Source of the DNA: Desmodus rotundus
Taxonomy: Eukaryota; Chordata; Mammalia; Chiroptera; Phyllostomidae
NCBI RefSeq assembly: GCF_022682495.2
Contig: NW_026527301.1
Span: forward strand, 18,552 to 82,551
Length of the DNA: 64,000 bases
Direction: 5' to 3'
Shown here: positions 1-10,001 of the stretch, one piece after another
Numbering within the stretch: the stretch's first letter is position 1
How the letters are laid out: each line of letters begins with the position of its first letter
The notes under the pieces: generated by a model
The model's database searches: none
What the model saw: only the letters and a program-made list of their open reading frames with translations
What the model was told of the DNA's origin: nothing
Program-made: the position numbers and the translations under genes

Positions 1-413
1 GACAATGAGCTGCGCGTGTGGGCTTTTCGCCGCTCTCTTTGTTCCAGCCAAATAGCAGAGTCCGAAGATTTCCTGCAGCTACTGCCTACTATGTCTTGTG
101 GACAAAACTGTTTGTCGAACCTAGATATGCACATGAAGCTCACAGTCCACTGACTCTTTTCGACTGAATTTCCTTCTGCTAGAACAGCAAGGAATTCGTG
201 CCCAGCTTCCAAACAACAAGGGAATCAGGATGTTTCACACAAGTGCCTTATTAGCAAATCTCATCTCCAGCGGGTAACACTAGGTCAATGGACTCGGTTC
301 AGTAGAGTGCGAAATGTAGCGGGTGCCGACAGAACCGGCCGACTTAGAAAGTCTCTTCTATGGGTTTTCTGTATGATCATCTCGGCGGTAACGTTGCTAG
401 CCAGAGAGTTCCG

Positions 414-472
414 GAATCACGTTCCCCAAACCGTGTGAGTGAACGGAAGCACAGGACTATGCCAACTATGAA
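414..472 (+). repeat. Internal decayed duplication A, first member
   Basis: It pairs with 1615-1673 of the same unit (offset 1,201). Both are 59 nt with compensating small gaps. Shared anchors are GAATCAC, AGTGAA, AGCACAG, ACTATG and a terminal TGAA. Similarity extends weakly upstream (GATCAT near 375 with TATCAT near 1576). It repeats in every unit. Confidence 0.7.
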
Positions 473-567
473 CTAGAGTAAGCTGGGCTACCACTGTTTT
501 CGCCAAATTGTGCGTGCTGCGAGGAAAGCGTATCCGGACGTTGGAAGGCCGCTAGGCCATGCTACGT

Positions 568-584
568 GACTTGGACTCCAAGTC
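568..584. other. 17-nt odd palindrome with 8-bp arms
   Basis: GACTTGGA and TCCAAGTC are perfect inverted arms around a single C. It is conserved in all units. As RNA it could not close tightly, because the loop is one base; as DNA it is a dyad. Function unknown. Confidence 0.8.
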
Positions 585-664
585 TCTGAAGATCTAAGGG
601 AATATGAATCCCAGAGTAGCCTGTGGGGCTCCCAGTGGAAGATAATACATTCGTGAGGATATGT

Positions 665-712
665 TTGCTCCTCAAAATCACTCGGGAATCAACCTATTTC
701 GTAGGAAGCGGG
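665..712 (+). repeat. Internal decayed duplication B, first member
   Basis: It pairs with about 1413-1459 (offset 748). The strongest part is CTCGGGAA at 681-688 followed by AAC, then GAAG and GG near the end. This member contains the CENP-B-box-like site. Confidence 0.55.
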
Positions 713-713
713 T
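697..713 (+). promoter_or_regulatory. CENP-B-box-like 17-bp site (one per unit)
   Basis: The site reads TTTCGTAGGAAGCGGGT. It matches the CENP-B box core (nTTCGnnnnAnnCGGGn) at all nine fixed positions. It matches the classical human box YTTCGTTGGAARCGGGA at 15 of 17; the mismatches are A for T at position 7 and T for A at position 17. CENP-B is a DNA-binding protein derived from a pogo-type transposase that binds this box in mammalian centromeric satellites. The site is present at the matching place in all 32 units, including the indel-rich last two. By rough arithmetic, a nine-base core is expected by chance in about 1.5% of 2-kb units searched on both strands. Binding is inference: the host may lack CENP-B, and other pogo-derived proteins could use similar sites. 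Confidence 0.6.
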
Positions 714-749
714 TTTTTCCCCAAAGCCGTCTCCGGGTTCAGCGTCTTC

Positions 750-776
750 TCAATGTTCCCATCTCGGTAGTAGATG
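750..776 (+). repeat. Internal decayed duplication C, first member
   Basis: 27 nt matching 1023-1049 without gaps at 22 of 27 positions (offset 273). Both begin TCAATGTTC and end AGATG. Confidence 0.65.
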
Positions 777-1022
777 TGATGGGAGAAGAAGACTGTAGCC
801 TAAGAAACCATGGAGGCAATACTACGTCCCTCGGACTCCACCCGTTCGTGAAGCGTTCAAGGAGGAAGAAGCGAAAAGTACCTCAATGGCCTACCAGGGC
901 ATTCATTCCACTCTGAGAATACAGCACTGAAGAGTTTGCGCTCCCATGCGTCATTCAGGGATTATATCAAGTCGTGCGAAAAGTGTTCTCAACACTAGCC
1001 ATCCTCACTATTTGACGTGTTA

Positions 1023-1049
1023 TCAATGTTCTCATTGCAGTAGGAGATG
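1023..1049 (+). repeat. Internal decayed duplication C, second member
   Basis: Partner of 750-776, with 22 of 27 ungapped matches. Recurs in every unit. Confidence 0.65.
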
Positions 1050-1069
1050 AAAGCGGTGGTGTCTCACAT

Positions 1070-1079
1070 AGTACGTACT
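1070..1079. other. 10-bp palindrome AGTACGTACT
   Basis: This short perfect dyad is present in each unit. Its length is close to what chance gives in 2 kb, so it is recorded for completeness only. Confidence 0.5.
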
Positions 1080-1412
1080 CTTGTCAGCATCCTGTCCAAG
1101 TACCTTGCTGCAATATAGGATCTCTGGCTCGTGTCATAGCCCAAGAGCTACGGAGATGATTTCCCGTCCGCAAAGGAGGGAGGGCTAGCATAGCACTTTG
1201 TGATCCTTGCAGGGGAATGAGCTTCCACAGTAGCGTTTTCTCCTAGGTCCTTTTTCCATCAGAAAAGCGTAGCCCCAGGAAGAAGAGAAGCCACAGCCTA
1301 CTGCCTCACTTGGACCATACAGTGTTTGTAACGTAGCAATGCATGCGCAGCTAGCAGTCCCCTTACTCTACTCGCGTAACTTTCTCTCACACAGCACAGG
1401 AGTGAACGGTTT

Positions 1413-1459
1413 GAAAGCTGCCAAGTTACTCGGGAACGAACATGTTCCTGAGAAGTGGC
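1413..1459 (+). repeat. Internal decayed duplication B, second member
   Basis: Partner of 665-712, with CTCGGGAA at 1429-1436. Where the first member has the CENP-B-box-like site, this one reads GTTCCTGAGAAGTGGC with one gap. It has lost, or never had, the core TTCG and CGGG. Confidence 0.55.
1438..1447. other. 10-bp palindrome GAACATGTTC
   Basis: This is a perfect short dyad inside the second member of the 748-bp-offset internal duplication. It is conserved in all units. Chance occurrence is plausible. Confidence 0.5.
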
Positions 1460-1614
1460 GTTCAGCAAAAACGCGGCACTAGATCCATGTGCTCCTATCA
1501 GGTGAATTGGAAATGAGTGCCTTGTACCATATCACATACCCTCTCCAGAACCTCTGACCAGCTATTTTGCTCTGTTATCATTTACCTTGCTGTGTTTGAG
1601 TGCAAGGATGTACA

Positions 1615-1673
1615 GAATCACTTTCTCATCATGAACGCACTCAGTGAAAGCACAGAACTATGACCGCTGTGAA
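1615..1673 (+). repeat. Internal decayed duplication A, second member
   Basis: Partner of 414-472. In units 10 and 18 this member has GCTATGAA where others have GCTGTGAA, which is closer to the first member. The divergent copies may therefore keep an older state. Confidence 0.7.
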
Positions 1674-1740
1674 ATACACTTTCTTGTAACTGCGGCCGTC
1701 AGCTAGCTTTAGCCCTAGACCTCAACCTACCTGTAACATG

Positions 1741-1875
1741 AACCCAAACCCTAACCCTAACCCTATCGCAAACCCTGTTCCTAACCCTAACCCTAACCCT
1801 ACCCTTAACCCTAACCCTAACCCTAATAATAAAGCTCACCCTTACCGTAATCCTAATGCTAGCCCTAACCCTAAC
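1741..1875 (+). repeat. Telomere-like CCCTAA block (one per unit)
   Basis: The block holds nine exact CCCTAA hexamers, starting at 1749, 1755, 1785, 1791, 1809, 1815, 1821, 1863 and 1869. They are interleaved with degenerate forms such as CCCTAT, CCCTAC, CCCTTAA, CCCTGTT and TCCTAA. The minus strand reads TTAGGG. The usual length is 135 bp; unit 10 has 111 and unit 18 has 153. The block has the same orientation and place in every unit, so it is an interstitial telomeric sequence built into the satellite. Shorter CCCTAGACCT-type degenerate copies precede it from about 1713. With runs of GGG on the minus strand, quadruplex folding is possible. It is too degenerate and too internal to be a chromosome end. 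Confidence 0.95.
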
Positions 1876-1896
1876 TGTATCTTTAAACGGGAGGTG

Positions 1897-1910
1897 TCTG
1901 ATATATCAGA
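1897..1910. other. Perfect 14-bp palindrome TCTGATATATCAGA
   Basis: It reads the same on both strands, lies about 20 bp past the telomere-like block, and is present in every unit. Function unknown. Such a dyad could bind a dimeric protein or extrude a short hairpin, but length alone is modest evidence. Confidence 0.8.
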
Positions 1911-2001
1911 GCTTTGCGTTGTGTCCTAACCAAAATGCTACTGAAATCATTTTCCATCGGCAGTGAACGAACAAGAACATAGCAGCATCTGAACTTTGCA
2001 G

Positions 2002-4002
2002 GACAATGAGCTGCGCGTGTGGGCTTTTGGCCGCTCTCTTTGTTCCAGCCAAATAGCAGAGTCCGAAGATTTCCTGCAGCTACTGCCTACTATGTCTTGT
2101 GGACAAAACTGTTTGTCGAACCTAGATATGCACATGAAGCTCACAGTCCACTGACTCTTTTCGACTGAATTTCCTTCTGCTAGAACAGCAAGGAATTCGT
2201 GCCCAGCTTCCAAACAACAAGGGAATCAGGATGTTTCACACAAGTGCCTTATTAGCAAATCTCATCTCCAGCGGGTAACACTAGGTCAATGGACTCGGTT
2301 CAGTAGAGTGCGAAATGTAGCGGGTGCCGACAGAACCGGCCGACTTAGAAAGTCTCTTCTATGGGTTTTCTGTATGATCATCTCGGCGGTAACGTTGCTA
2401 GCCAGAGAGTTCCGGAATCACGTTCCCCAAACCGTGTGAGTGAACGGAAGCACAGGACTATGCCAACTATGAACTAGAGTAAGCTGGGCTACCACTGTTT
2501 TCGCCAAATTGTGCGTGCTGCGAGGAAAGCGTATCCGGACGTTGGAAGGCCGCTAGGCCATGCTACGTGACTTGGACTCCAAGTCTCTGAAGATCTAAGG
2601 GAATATGAATCCCAGAGTAGCCTGTGGGGCTCCCAGTGGAAGATAATACATTCGTGAGGATATGTTTGCTCCTCAAAATCACTCGGGAATCAACCTATTT
2701 CGTAGGAAGCGGGTTTTTTCCCCAAAGCCGTCTCCGGGTTCAGCGTCTTCTCAATGTTCCCATCTCGGTAGTAGATGTGATGGGAGAAGAAGACTGTAGC
2801 CTAAGAAACCATGGAGGCAATACTACGTCCCTCGGACTCCACCCGTTCGTGAAGCGTTCAAGGAGGAAGAAGCGAAAAGTACCTCAATGGCCTACCAGGG
2901 CATTCATTCCACTCTGAGAATACAGCAGTGAAGAGTTTGCGCTCCCATGCGTCATTCAGGGATTATATCAAGTCGTGCGAAAAGTGTCCTCAACACTAGC
3001 CATCCTCACTATTTGACGTGTTATCAATGTTCTCATTGCAGTAGGAGATGAAAGCGGTGGTGTCTCACATAGTACGTACTCTTGTCAGCATCCTGTCCAA
3101 GTACCTTGCTGCAATATAGGATCTCTGGCTCGTGTCATAGCCCAAGAGCTACGGAGATGATTTCCCGTCCGCAAAGGAGGGAGGGCTAGCATAGCACTTT
3201 GTGATCCTTGCAGGGGAATGAGCTTCCACAGTAGCGTTTTCTCCTAGGTCCTTTTTCCATCAGAAAAGCGTAGCCCCAGGAAGAAGAGAAGCCACAGCCT
3301 ACTGCCTCACTTGGACCATACAGTGTTTGTAACGTAGCAATGCATGCGCAGCTAGCAGTCCCCTTACTCTACTCGCGTAACTTTCTCTCACACAGCACAG
3401 GAGTGAACGGTTTGAAAGCTGCCAAGTTACTCGGGAACGAACATGTTCCTGAGAAGTGGCGTTCAGCAAAAACGCGGCACTAGATCCATGTGCTCCTATC
3501 AGGTGAATTGGAAATGAGTGCCTTGTACCATATCACATACCCTCTCCAGAACCTCTGACCAGCTATTTTGCTCTGTTATCATTTACCTTGCTGTGTTTGA
3601 GTGCAAGGATGTACAGAATCACTTTCTCATCATGAACGCACTCAATGAAAGCACAGAACTATGACCGCTGTGAAATACACTTTCTTGTAACTGCGGCCGT
3701 CAGCTAGCTTTAGCCCTAGACCTCAACCTACCTGTAACATGAACCCAAACCCTAACCCTAACCCTATCGCAAACCCTGTTCCTAACCCTAACCCTAACCC
3801 TACCCTTAACCCTAACCCTAACCCTAATAATAAAGCTCACCCTTACCGTAATCCTAATGCTAGCCCTAACCCTAACTGTATCTTTAAACGGGAGGTGTCT
3901 GATATATCAGAGCTTTGCGTTGTGTCCTAACCAAAATGCTACTGAAATCATTTTCCATCGGCAGTGAACGAACAGGAACATAGCAGCATCTGAACTTTGC
4001 AG
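2002..4002 (+). repeat. Satellite unit 2 (2,001 bp)
   Basis: CENP-B-box-like site at 2698-2714, telomere-like block at 3742-3876. It carries an A at 3645 (CTCAATG for CTCAGTG), shared with unit 29 exactly 54,032 bp downstream. Confidence 0.97.
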
Positions 4003-6003
4003 GACAATGAGCTGCGCGTGTGGGCTTTTGGCCGCTCTCTTTGTTCCAGCCAAATAGCAGAGTCCGAAGATTTCCTGCAGCTACTGCCTACTATGTCTTG
4101 TGGACAAAACTGTTTGTCGAACCTAGATATGCACATGAAGCTCACAGTCCACTGACTCTTTTCGACTGAATTTCCTTCTGCTAGAACAGCAAGGAATTCG
4201 TGCCCAGCTTCCAAACAACAAGGGAATCAGGATGTTTCACACAAGTGCCTTATTAGCAAATCTCATCTCCAGCGGGTAACACTAGGTCAATGGACTCGGT
4301 TCAGTAGAGTGCGAAATGTAGCGGGTGCCGACAGAACCGGCCGACTTAGAAAGTCTCTTCTATGGGTTTTCTGTATGATCATCTCGGCGGTAACGTTGCT
4401 AGCCAGAGAGTTCCGGAATCACGTTCCCCAAACCGTGTGAGTGAACGGAAGCACAGGACTATGCCAACTATGAACTAGAGTAAGCTGGGCTACCACTGTT
4501 TTCGCCAAATTGTGCGTGCTGCGAGGAAAGCGTATCCGGACGTTGGAAGGCCGCTAGGCCATGCTACGTGACTTGGACTCCAAGTCTCTGAAGATCTAAG
4601 GGAATATGAATCCCAGAGTAGCCTGTGGGGCTCCCAGTGGAAGATAATACATTCGTGAGGATATGTTTGCTCCTCAAAATCACTCGGGAATCAACCTATT
4701 TCGTAGGAAGCGGGTTTTTTCCCCAAAGCCGTCTCCGGGTTCAGCGTCTTCTCAATGTTCCCATCTCGGTAGTAGATGTGATGGGAGAAGAAGACTGTAG
4801 CCTAAGAAACCATGGAGGCAATACTACGTCCCTCGGACTCCACCCGTTCGTGAAGCGTTCAAGGAGGAAGAAGCGAAAAGTACCTCAATGGCCTACCAGG
4901 GCATTCATTCCACTCTGAGAATACAGCACTGAAGAGTTTGCGCTCCCATGCGTCATTCAGGGATTATATCAAGTCGTGCGAAAAGTGTCCTCAACACTAG
5001 CCATCCTCACTATTTGACGTGTTATCAATGTTCTCATTGCAGTAGGAGATGAAAGCGGTGGTGTCTCACATAGTACGTACTCTTGTCAGCATCCTGTCCA
5101 AGTACCTTGCTGCAATATAGGATCTCTGGCTCGTGTCATAGCCCAAGAGCTACGGAGATGATTTCCCGTCCGCAAAGGAGGGAGGGCTAGCATAGCACTT
5201 TGTGATCCTTGCAGGGGAATGAGCTTCCACAGTAGCGTTTTCTCCTAGGTCCTTTTTCCATCAGAAAAGCGTAGCCCCAGGAAGAAGAGAAGCCACAGCC
5301 TACTGCCTCACTTGGACCATACAGTGTTTGTAACGTAGCAATGCATGCGCAGCTAGCAGTCCCCTTACTCTACTCGCGTAACTTTCTCTCACACAGCACA
5401 GGAGTGAACGGTTTGAAAGCTGCCAAGTTACTCGGGAACGAACATGTTCCTGAGAAGTGGCGTTCAGCAAAAACGCGGCACTAGATCCATGTGCTCCTAT
5501 CAGGTGAATTGGAAATGAGTGCCTTGTACCATATCACATACCCTCTCCAGAACCTCTGACCAGCTATTTTGCTCTGTTATCATTTACCTTGCTGTGTTTG
5601 AGTGCAAGGATGTACAGAATCACTTTCTCATCATGAACGCACTCAGTGAAAGCACAGAACTATGACCGCTGTGAAATACACTTTCTTGTAACTGCGGCCG
5701 TCAGCTAGCTTTAGCCCTAGACCTCAACCTACCTGTAACATGAACCCAAACCCTAACCCTAACCCTATCGCAAACCCTGTTCCTAACCCTAACCCTAACC
5801 CTACCCTTAACCCTAACCCTAACCCTAATAATAAAGCTCACCCTTACCGTAATCCTAATGCTAGCCCTAACCCTAACTGTATCTTTAAACGGGAGGTGTC
5901 TGATATATCAGAGCTTTGCGTTGTGTCCTAACCAAAATGCTACTGAAATCATTTTCCATCGGCAGTGAACGAACAGGAACATAGCAGCATCTGAACTTTG
6001 CAG
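4003..6003 (+). repeat. Satellite unit 3 (2,001 bp)
   Basis: CENP-B-box-like site at 4699-4715, telomere-like block at 5743-5877. It has the CACTG variant near 4927 seen also in units 1, 28, 30 and 31. Confidence 0.97.
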
Positions 6004-8000
6004 GACAATGAGCTGCGCGTGTGGGCTTTTGGCCGCTCTCTTTGTTCCAGCCAAATAGCAGAGTCCGAAGATTTCCTGCAGCTACTGCCTACTATGTCTT
6101 GTGGACAAAACTGTCGAACCTAGATATGCACATGAAGCTCACAGTCCACTGACTCTTTTCGACTGAATTTCCTTCTGCTAGAACAGCAAGGAATTCGTGC
6201 CCAGCTTCCAAACAACAAGGGAATCAGGATGTTTCACACAAGTGCCTTATTAGCAAATCTCATCTCCAGCGGGTAACACTAGGTCAATGGACTCGGTTCA
6301 GTAGAGTGCGAAATGTAGCGGGTGCCGACAGAACCGGCCGACTTAGAAAGTCTCTTCTATGGGTTTTCTGTATGATCATCTCGGCGGTAACGTTGCTAGC
6401 CAGAGAGTTCCGGAATCACGTTCCCCAAACCGTGTGAGTGAACGGAAGCACAGGACTATGCCAACTATGAACTAGAGTAAGCTGGGCTACCACTGTTTTC
6501 GCCAAATTGTGCGTGCTGCGAGGAAAGCGTATCCGGACGTTGGAAGGCCGCTAGGCCATGCTACGTGACTTGGACTCCAAGTCTCTGAAGATCTAAGGGA
6601 ATATGAATCCCAGAGTAGCCTGTGGGGCTCCCAGTGGAAGATAATACATTCGTGAGGATATGTTTGCTCCTCAAAATCACTCGGGAATCAACCTATTTCG
6701 TAGGAAGCGGGTTTTTTCCCCAAAGCCGTCTCCGGGTTCAGCGTCTTCTCAATGTTCCCATCTCGGTAGTAGATGTGATGGGAGAAGAAGACTGTAGCCT
6801 AAGAAACCATGGAGGCAATACTACGTCCCTCGGACTCCACCCGTTCGTGAAGCGTTCAAGGAGGAAGAAGCGAAAAGTACCTCAATGGCCTACCAGGGCA
6901 TTCATTCCACTCTGAGAATACAGCAGTGAAGAGTTTGCGCTCCCATGCGTCATTCAGGGATTATATCAAGTCGTGCGAAAAGTGTCCTCAACACTAGCCA
7001 TCCTCACTATTTGACGTGTTATCAATGTTCTCATTGCAGTAGGAGATGAAAGCGGTGGTGTCTCACATAGTACGTACTCTTGTCAGCATCCTGTCCAAGT
7101 ACCTTGCTGCAATATAGGATCTCTGGCTCGTGTCATAGCCCAAGAGCTACGGAGATGATTTCCCGTCCGCAAAGGAGGGAGGGCTAGCATAGCACTTTGT
7201 GATCCTTGCAGGGGAATGAGCTTCCACAGTAGCGTTTTCTCCTAGGTCCTTTTTCCATCAGAAAAGCGTAGCCCCAGGAAGAAGAGAAGCCACAGCCTAC
7301 TGCCTCACTTGGACCATACAGTGTTTGTAACGTAGCAATGCATGCGCAGCTAGCAGTCCCCTTACTCTACTCGCGTAACTTTCTCTCACACAGCACAGGA
7401 GTGAACGGTTTGAAAGCTGCCAAGTTACTCGGGAACGAACATGTTCCTGAGAAGTGGCGTTCAGCAAAAACGCGGCACTAGATCCATGTGCTCCTATCAG
7501 GTGAATTGGAAATGAGTGCCTTGTACCATATCACATACCCTCTCCAGAACCTCTGATCAGCTATTTTGCTGTGTTATCATTTACCTTGCTGTGTTTGAGT
7601 GCAAGGATGTACAGAATCACTTTCTCATCATGAACGCACTCAGTGAAAGCACAGAACTATGACCGCTGTGAAATACACTTTCTTGTAACTGCGGCCGTCA
7701 GCTAGCTTTAGCCCTAGACCTCAACCTACCTGTAACATGAACCCAAACCCTAACCCTAACCCTATCGCAAACCCTGTTCCTAACCCTAACCCTAACCCTA
7801 CCCTTAACCCTAACCCTAACCCTAATAATAAAGCTCACCCTTACCGTAATCCTAATGCTAGCCCTAACCCTAACTGTATCTTTAAACGGGAGGTGTCTGA
7901 TATATCAGAGCTTTGCGTTGTGTCCTAACCAAAATGCTACTGAAATCATTTTCCATCGGCAGTGAACGAACAGGAACATAGCAGCATCTGAACTTTGCAG
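6004..8000 (+). repeat. Satellite unit 4 (1,997 bp, 4-bp deletion)
   Basis: CENP-B-box-like site at 6696-6712, telomere-like block at 7740-7874. A 4-bp deletion near 6113 shortens CTGTTTGTCG to CTGTCG and occurs in no other unit. It has the GATCAGC...TTGCTGTG variant near 7556, shared with units 5, 7, 13 and 31. Confidence 0.97.
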
Positions 8001-10001
8001 GACAATGAGCTGCGCGTGTGGGCTTTTGGCCGCTCTCTTTGTTCCAGCCAAATAGCAGAGTCCGAAGATTTCCTGCAGCTACTGCCTACTATGTCTTGTG
8101 GACAAAACTGTTTGTCGAACCTAGATATGCACATGAAGCTCACAGTCCACTGACTCTTTTCGACTGAATTTCCTTCTGCTAGAACAGCAAGGAATTCGTG
8201 CCCAGCTTCCAAACAACAAGGGAATCAGGATGTTTCACACAAGTGCCTTATTAGCAAATCTCATCTCCAGCGGGTAACACTAGGTCAATGGACTCGGTTC
8301 AGTAGAGTGCGAAATGTAGCGGGTGCCGACAGAACCGGCCGACTTAGAAAGTCTCTTCTATGGGTTTTCTGTATGATCATCTCGGCGGTAACGTTGCTAG
8401 CCAGAGAGTTCCGGAATCACGTTCCCCAAACCGTGTGAGTGAACGGAAGCACAGGACTATGCCAACTATGAACTAGAGTAAGCTGGGCTACCACTGTTTT
8501 CGCCAAATTGTGCGTGCTGCGAGGAAAGCGTATCCGGACGTTGGAAGGCCGCTAGGCCATGCTACGTGACTTGGACTCCAAGTCTCTGAAGATCTAAGGG
8601 AATATGAATCCCAGAGTAGCCTGTGGGGCTCCCAGTGGAAGATAATACATTCGTGAGGATATGTTTGCTCCTCAAAATCACTCGGGAATCAACCTATTTC
8701 GTAGGAAGCGGGTTTTTTCCCCAAAGCCGTCTCCGGGTTCAGCGTCTTCTCAATGTTCCCATCTCGGTAGTAGATGTGATGGGAGAAGAAGACTGTAGCC
8801 TAAGAAACCATGGAGGCAATACTACGTCCCTCGGACTCCACCCGTTCGTGAAGCGTTCAAGGAGGAAGAAGCGAAAAGTACCTCAATGGCCTACCAGGGC
8901 ATTCATTCCACTCTGAGAATACAGCAGTGAAGAGTTTGCGCTCCCATGCGTCATTCAGGGATTATATCAAGTCGTGCGAAAAGTGTCCTCAACACTAGCC
9001 ATCCTCACTATTTGACGTGTTATCAATGTTCTCATTGCAGTAGGAGATGAAAGCGGTGGTGTCTCACATAGTACGTACTCTTGTCAGCATCCTGTCCAAG
9101 TACCTTGCTGCAATATAGGATCTCTGGCTCGTGTCATAGCCCAAGAGCTACGGAGATGATTTCCCGTCCGCAAAGGAGGGAGGGCTAGCATAGCACTTTG
9201 TGATCCTTGCAGGGGAATGAGCTTCCACAGTAGCGTTTTCTCCTAGGTCCTTTTTCCATCAGAAAAGCGTAGCCCCAGGAAGAAGAGAAGCCACAGCCTA
9301 CTGCCTCACTTGGACCATACAGTGTTTGTAACGTAGCAATGCATGCGCAGCTAGCAGTCCCCTTACTCTACTCGCGTAACTTTCTCTCACACAGCACAGG
9401 AGTGAACGGTTTGAAAGCTGCCAAGTTACTCTGGAACGAACATGTTCCTGAGAAGTGGCGTTCAGCAAAAACGCGGCACTAGATCCATGTGCTCCTATCA
9501 GGTGAATTGGAAATGAGTGCCTTGTACCATATCACATACCCTCTCCAGAACCTCTGATCAGCTATTTTGCTGTGTTATCATTTACCTTGCTGTGTTTGAG
9601 TGCAAGGATGTACAGAATCACTTTCTCATCATGAACGCACTCAGTGAAAGCACAGAACTATGACCGCTGTGAAATACACTTTCTTGTAACTGCGGCCGTC
9701 AGCTAGCTTTAGCCCTAGACCTCAACCTACCTGTAACATGAACCCAAACCCTAACCCTAACCCTATCGCAAACCCTGTTCCTAACCCTAACCCTAACCCT
9801 ACCCTTAACCCTAACCCTAACCCTAATAATAAAGCTCACCCTTACCGTAATCCTAATGCTAGCCCTAACCCTAACTGTATCTTTAAACGGGAGGTGTCTG
9901 ATATATCAGAGCTTTGCGTTGTGTCCTAACCAAAATGCTACTGAAATCATTTTCCATCGGCAGTGAACGAACAGGAACATAGCAGCATCTGAACTTTGCA
10001 G
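8001..10001 (+). repeat. Satellite unit 5 (2,001 bp)
   Basis: CENP-B-box-like site at 8697-8713, telomere-like block at 9741-9875. A private T is at 9432 (CTGGAAC for CGGGAAC). It shares the GATCAGC...TTGCTGTG variant with units 4, 7, 13 and 31 and pairs with unit 6 as a dimer resembling units 7-8. Confidence 0.97.

Larger units (their letters stand above)
1..2001 (+). repeat. Satellite unit 1 (2,001 bp), reference copy
   Basis: Reference unit for the coordinates used elsewhere. The CENP-B-box-like site is at 697-713 and the telomere-like block at 1741-1875. The copy has C at position 28, the CACTG variant at 927-931 shared with units 3, 28, 30 and 31, and TTCTC near 983 where most units have TCCTC. 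Apart from the sub-features listed separately, the stretch 1-1740 holds complex non-coding sequence in which I recognise nothing. Confidence 0.97.

Noticed and set aside
623..916. 97-codon plus-strand open frame repeated every 2 kb, ending in a lysine/arginine-rich stretch
   Set aside because: The copy differences I could read nearly all change residues (R to H, L to F, V to M, T to A), unit 32 breaks the frame, and no family is recognisable. Conservation is that of the repeat, not of a protein.
1828..1833. AATAAA polyadenylation signal on the plus strand
   Set aside because: There is no supporting gene upstream. It arises from the CCTAATAATAAAG junction at the edge of the hexamer block.
1741..1875. 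A true chromosome end (telomere)
   Set aside because: The hexamers are degenerate, only about 135 bp long, and followed by another full satellite unit in each case.
1738..1929. 63-codon open frame rich in Asn-Pro repeats
   Set aside because: It is simply the translation of CCTAAC hexamers in the telomere-like block. Unit 10 loses the frame through the 24-bp deletion, and unit 18 expands it.
1..2001. Ribosomal spacer, 5S, U-snRNA, spliced-leader or tRNA gene array
   Set aside because: I looked for conserved 5S, U6, spliced-leader and tRNA A/B-box patterns on both strands and found no convincing match.
1..2001. Tandem copies of a transposon
   Set aside because: I saw no terminal inverted or long terminal repeats, no target-site duplications at unit junctions, and no transposase or reverse transcriptase frame.
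1947..2213. 88-codon minus-strand open frame in nearly every unit
   Set aside because: It is broken by the 4-bp deletion in unit 4, the variants seen change residues (P/R, T/A, F/L, F/C), and it resembles no known protein.
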